The notes under the pieces are model-generated. The model saw only the letters and a program-made list of their open reading frames with translations, searched no databases and was not told where the DNA came from. This document shows positions 31,769-33,381 of a stretch of 33,381 nt of DNA, piece after piece. The DNA is from an uncultured Pseudomonadota bacterium (GTDB lineage: Bacteria > Myxococcota_A > UBA796 > UBA9615), in contig CALAGR010000369.1 of assembly GCA_937891735.1 (NCBI GenBank), forward strand, positions 1 to 33,381, written 5' to 3'. The position numbers and the translations under genes were made by a program. The stretch's first letter is position 1, and every line of letters begins with the position of its first letter.

Positions 31769-33381
31769 TGGCCCCTCTTCGCGGTGGCGGACGCGCCGTA
31801 CCCGCGGTCCATGTCCAGGTGGTACCTCGCGTGTCCCTTGCGGGCCGCCCGGGAGGTGCCGATGTGCGGCGGAGGCATCAGGTCCCACCCCTGGCGCTTG
31901 CGGTCGTACCGCTGGTAGCGGCTGCGGCTGTCGCCCCGATCCTTGGGGAACATCGAGTAGTCGGTGGGGGTGGCCGGCATGGACTCCGGCACGTTCTCGC
32001 CCAGCACCAGCCACCGCTCCCCGGCAGCCTCCGCGGGACCGATGCGGGCCTCGTGAAGGCCCTTCGCCAGCTCGATCCGGTCCCCTGGCACCACGGCGAG
32101 CCCATCGATGGTGACGCGCACGTCCTCGTCCGCTCCACGCCGGGTGACGCTGTACTGGCCGTCCATCAACACCTGGATTTGCAGGATCCCCTCCGCGTCC
32201 CCCGCCTCCCAGCGGATCCGCGCGCCGTGCACGTACAGGTTGGGCGCCACGGGCAGGTAGTTGAGGTACAGCAGCTGCTTTTCGCCCCCGCGCAGGTACT
32301 TGTCGCGGCTCATGTAGTCCCGCACGAAGAACCGCGCCGGCGCCTCGCGAAGCAGCTCGGAGATGAAGTTCCCGCGGGCCTTTCGCTTCGCCTCGCGGTT
32401 CTGGGACGTCAGGTACCCGCCGAGCTCCGGATACCCCGGGACCAGGTTGATGCCGGCGAGGTACGGCACCGGCTCCGGGAACATGCGACCGACGGTCCTG
32501 GTGAGGGCGATCTGGGCCCGGTTGTCCACCGCCCAGGCCTGCTCGATGGCGGTGCGTCCCACGTCGTGGCTCCACCAGAAGCCCCCCGCGAAGGCCACGG
32601 CCGCCACCCCGGCGCCCCAGCGCGGCCGACCCGCCAGCCCCCCCAGTCGCGCGCCCAGGGCGCCCAGCATGAGCAGCGCCTCGGCGGCGGGCAGCGCCAG
32701 CAGCGGCTCGATGGACGCGATGTAGTAGGGGAAGAAGCCCCGATGCACGGGGAACACCGCCAGCATCGCCAGGGCCACCATGCCCACCGCCACCGTGGGG
32801 CGCACCTTGCGCACGACCGCGACCACGAACCCCGGACCGGCCAGGGCCCACAGCACCGGCGCGCGCTCCACCGCGTCCAGCAGCCACTCACCCTTGTCCG
32901 TGGTGCTGATCCCGCCGCCGAACGCCGTCGACGCCGCCGTCCCGACCGTCGAACGCAGCACGTCGGTGCCCGCGGACGAGGCGATGGACAGCCCCACGAA
33001 CCACGCCACCACCAGCGCCGCGCCCACCCCGATGGCGACGAGCCCGTCCCGAACCCGGGCCTCGCGGCGGCCCAGGTCGGGGTTCAGGGTCGGCGCCGCC
33101 ACCAGCCACGCGGCGGCGAGTCCGACCGTGTTGTAGGCCGACTTCTGGCTCACCAGCACCGCGGCGGCCACCACCGTCGCGGCCAGGGCGGCGCTGCGCG
33201 GCGTCCATCGCTGCCGCCACAGGATCGCCACCGCCAGCAGCGTCAGGGGGGTGGTGAACGTGTCCGTGCGCAGCTCGATGCCGTGGGTCGCCCAGAGCCC
33301 CGCCGTGGCCGCCAGCGCCACCGCCAGCGGCGCCCTCAGCGCGCCCCGGGCGTCCTCCCCCTCCTGGCCGCGTCCCAGCCA
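31765..33381 (-). CDS. Multi-spanning membrane protein, GT-C-like (5' partial)
   Basis: The frame is open through the right edge, so the N-terminus is missing; a GTG at 33321 is only the first start-like codon inside. The visible ~538 residues start with about eight hydrophobic helices, including LLAVAILW, AALAATVVAAAVLVSQK, VAIGVGAALVVAWFVG and VGMVALAMLAVFPVH. They end in a ~300-residue soluble tail rich in Tyr, Arg and Pro. THGIELRTDTFTTPL near the start of the visible part resembles the PMT/ArnT-type loops of membrane glycosyltransferases that use lipid-linked sugars. The tail probably lies outside the cytoplasm. Operon partner of the GT2 gene (4-nt overlap). Confidence 0.7.
   Translation of the reverse strand, partial: WLGRGQEGEDARGALRAPLAVALAATAGLWATHGIELRTDTFTTPLTLLAVAILWRQRWTPRSAALAATVVAAAVLVSQKSAYNTVGLAAAWLVAAPTLNPDLGRREARVRDGLVAIGVGAALVVAWFVGLSIASSAGTDVLRSTVGTAASTAFGGGISTTDKGEWLLDAVERAPVLWALAGPGFVVAVVRKVRPTVAVGMVALAMLAVFPVHRGFFPYYIASIEPLLALPAAEALLMLGALGARLGGLAGRPRWGAGVAAVAFAGGFWWSHDVGRTAIEQAWAVDNRAQIALTRTVGRMFPEPVPYLAGINLVPGYPELGGYLTSQNREAKRKARGNFISELLREAPARFFVRDYMSRDKYLRGGEKQLLYLNYLPVAPNLYVHGARIRWEAGDAEGILQIQVLMDGQYSVTRRGADEDVRVTIDGLAVVPGDRIELAKGLHEARIGPAEAAGERWLVLGENVPESMPATPTDYSMFPKDRGDSRSRYQRYDRKRQGWDLMPPPHIGTSRAARKGHARYHLDMDRGYGASATAKRGQ

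Overview
The window is high-GC bacterial DNA with dense, mostly stop/start-overlapping genes. A lipobox lipoprotein with a CxxCH motif and a sialic-acid-type sugar pathway point to a Gram-negative, and the wealth of Ser/Thr kinase, FHA, vWA and chaperone domains would suit a Myxococcota/deltaproteobacterial-type genome. That assignment is inference; no rRNA or marker gene is present.

Left part (1-23579), all on the + strand: an accessory island. It opens with the 3' end of a coiled-coil/XRE-HTH gene. Next comes an 844-nt gene-free segment holding two clusters of GAATATTC-type palindromes that bracket a perfect 23-bp inverted repeat and a long imperfect hairpin. A chain of 14 genes follows, most joined by 4-nt ATGA/GTGA overlaps. 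(i) A chaperone trio: membrane-anchored GrpE-like protein, Hsp70, and a J-like/TPR protein that has lost HPD and carries a C-terminal Hint (intein/Hedgehog-type) domain. (ii) A DNA-processing-like set: a short HsdM-tail-like ORF, a candidate PD-(D/E)xK protein, an unknown protein, and an 1825-aa sacsin-type Hsp90-like ATPase ending in a DUF3883 nuclease-like domain. (iii) A signalling set: NrdG/PflA-like radical SAM protein, coiled-coil protein, Ser/Thr kinase, ClpB-like AAA+ ATPase, vWA protein, FHA protein, KAP P-loop NTPase and a 12-cysteine zinc-ribbon protein. I know no single named system containing all of these. The best reading is a composite chaperone/NTPase conflict (anti-phage or stress) system, or two to three such systems stacked together.

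Junction (23580-24200): no secure gene. It holds a small recombinase-type HTH ORF and an 18-bp direct repeat, and may mark the island edge.

Right part (24201-33381): surface polysaccharide and housekeeping-like genes. On the minus strand, neuC-neuB-neuA-like genes (activated nonulosonic/sialic-type sugar synthesis) are coupled to a small CxxCH lipoprotein gene, followed by an arrestin/Spo0M-like gene. Divergent from neuC is a capsule-type GT-B glycosyltransferase. Then come an ABM-like small protein, a short ICMT/PEMT-type methyltransferase, a family-2 glycosyltransferase and a multi-spanning membrane protein running off the window end. The sugar genes plausibly make, activate and attach a surface sugar.
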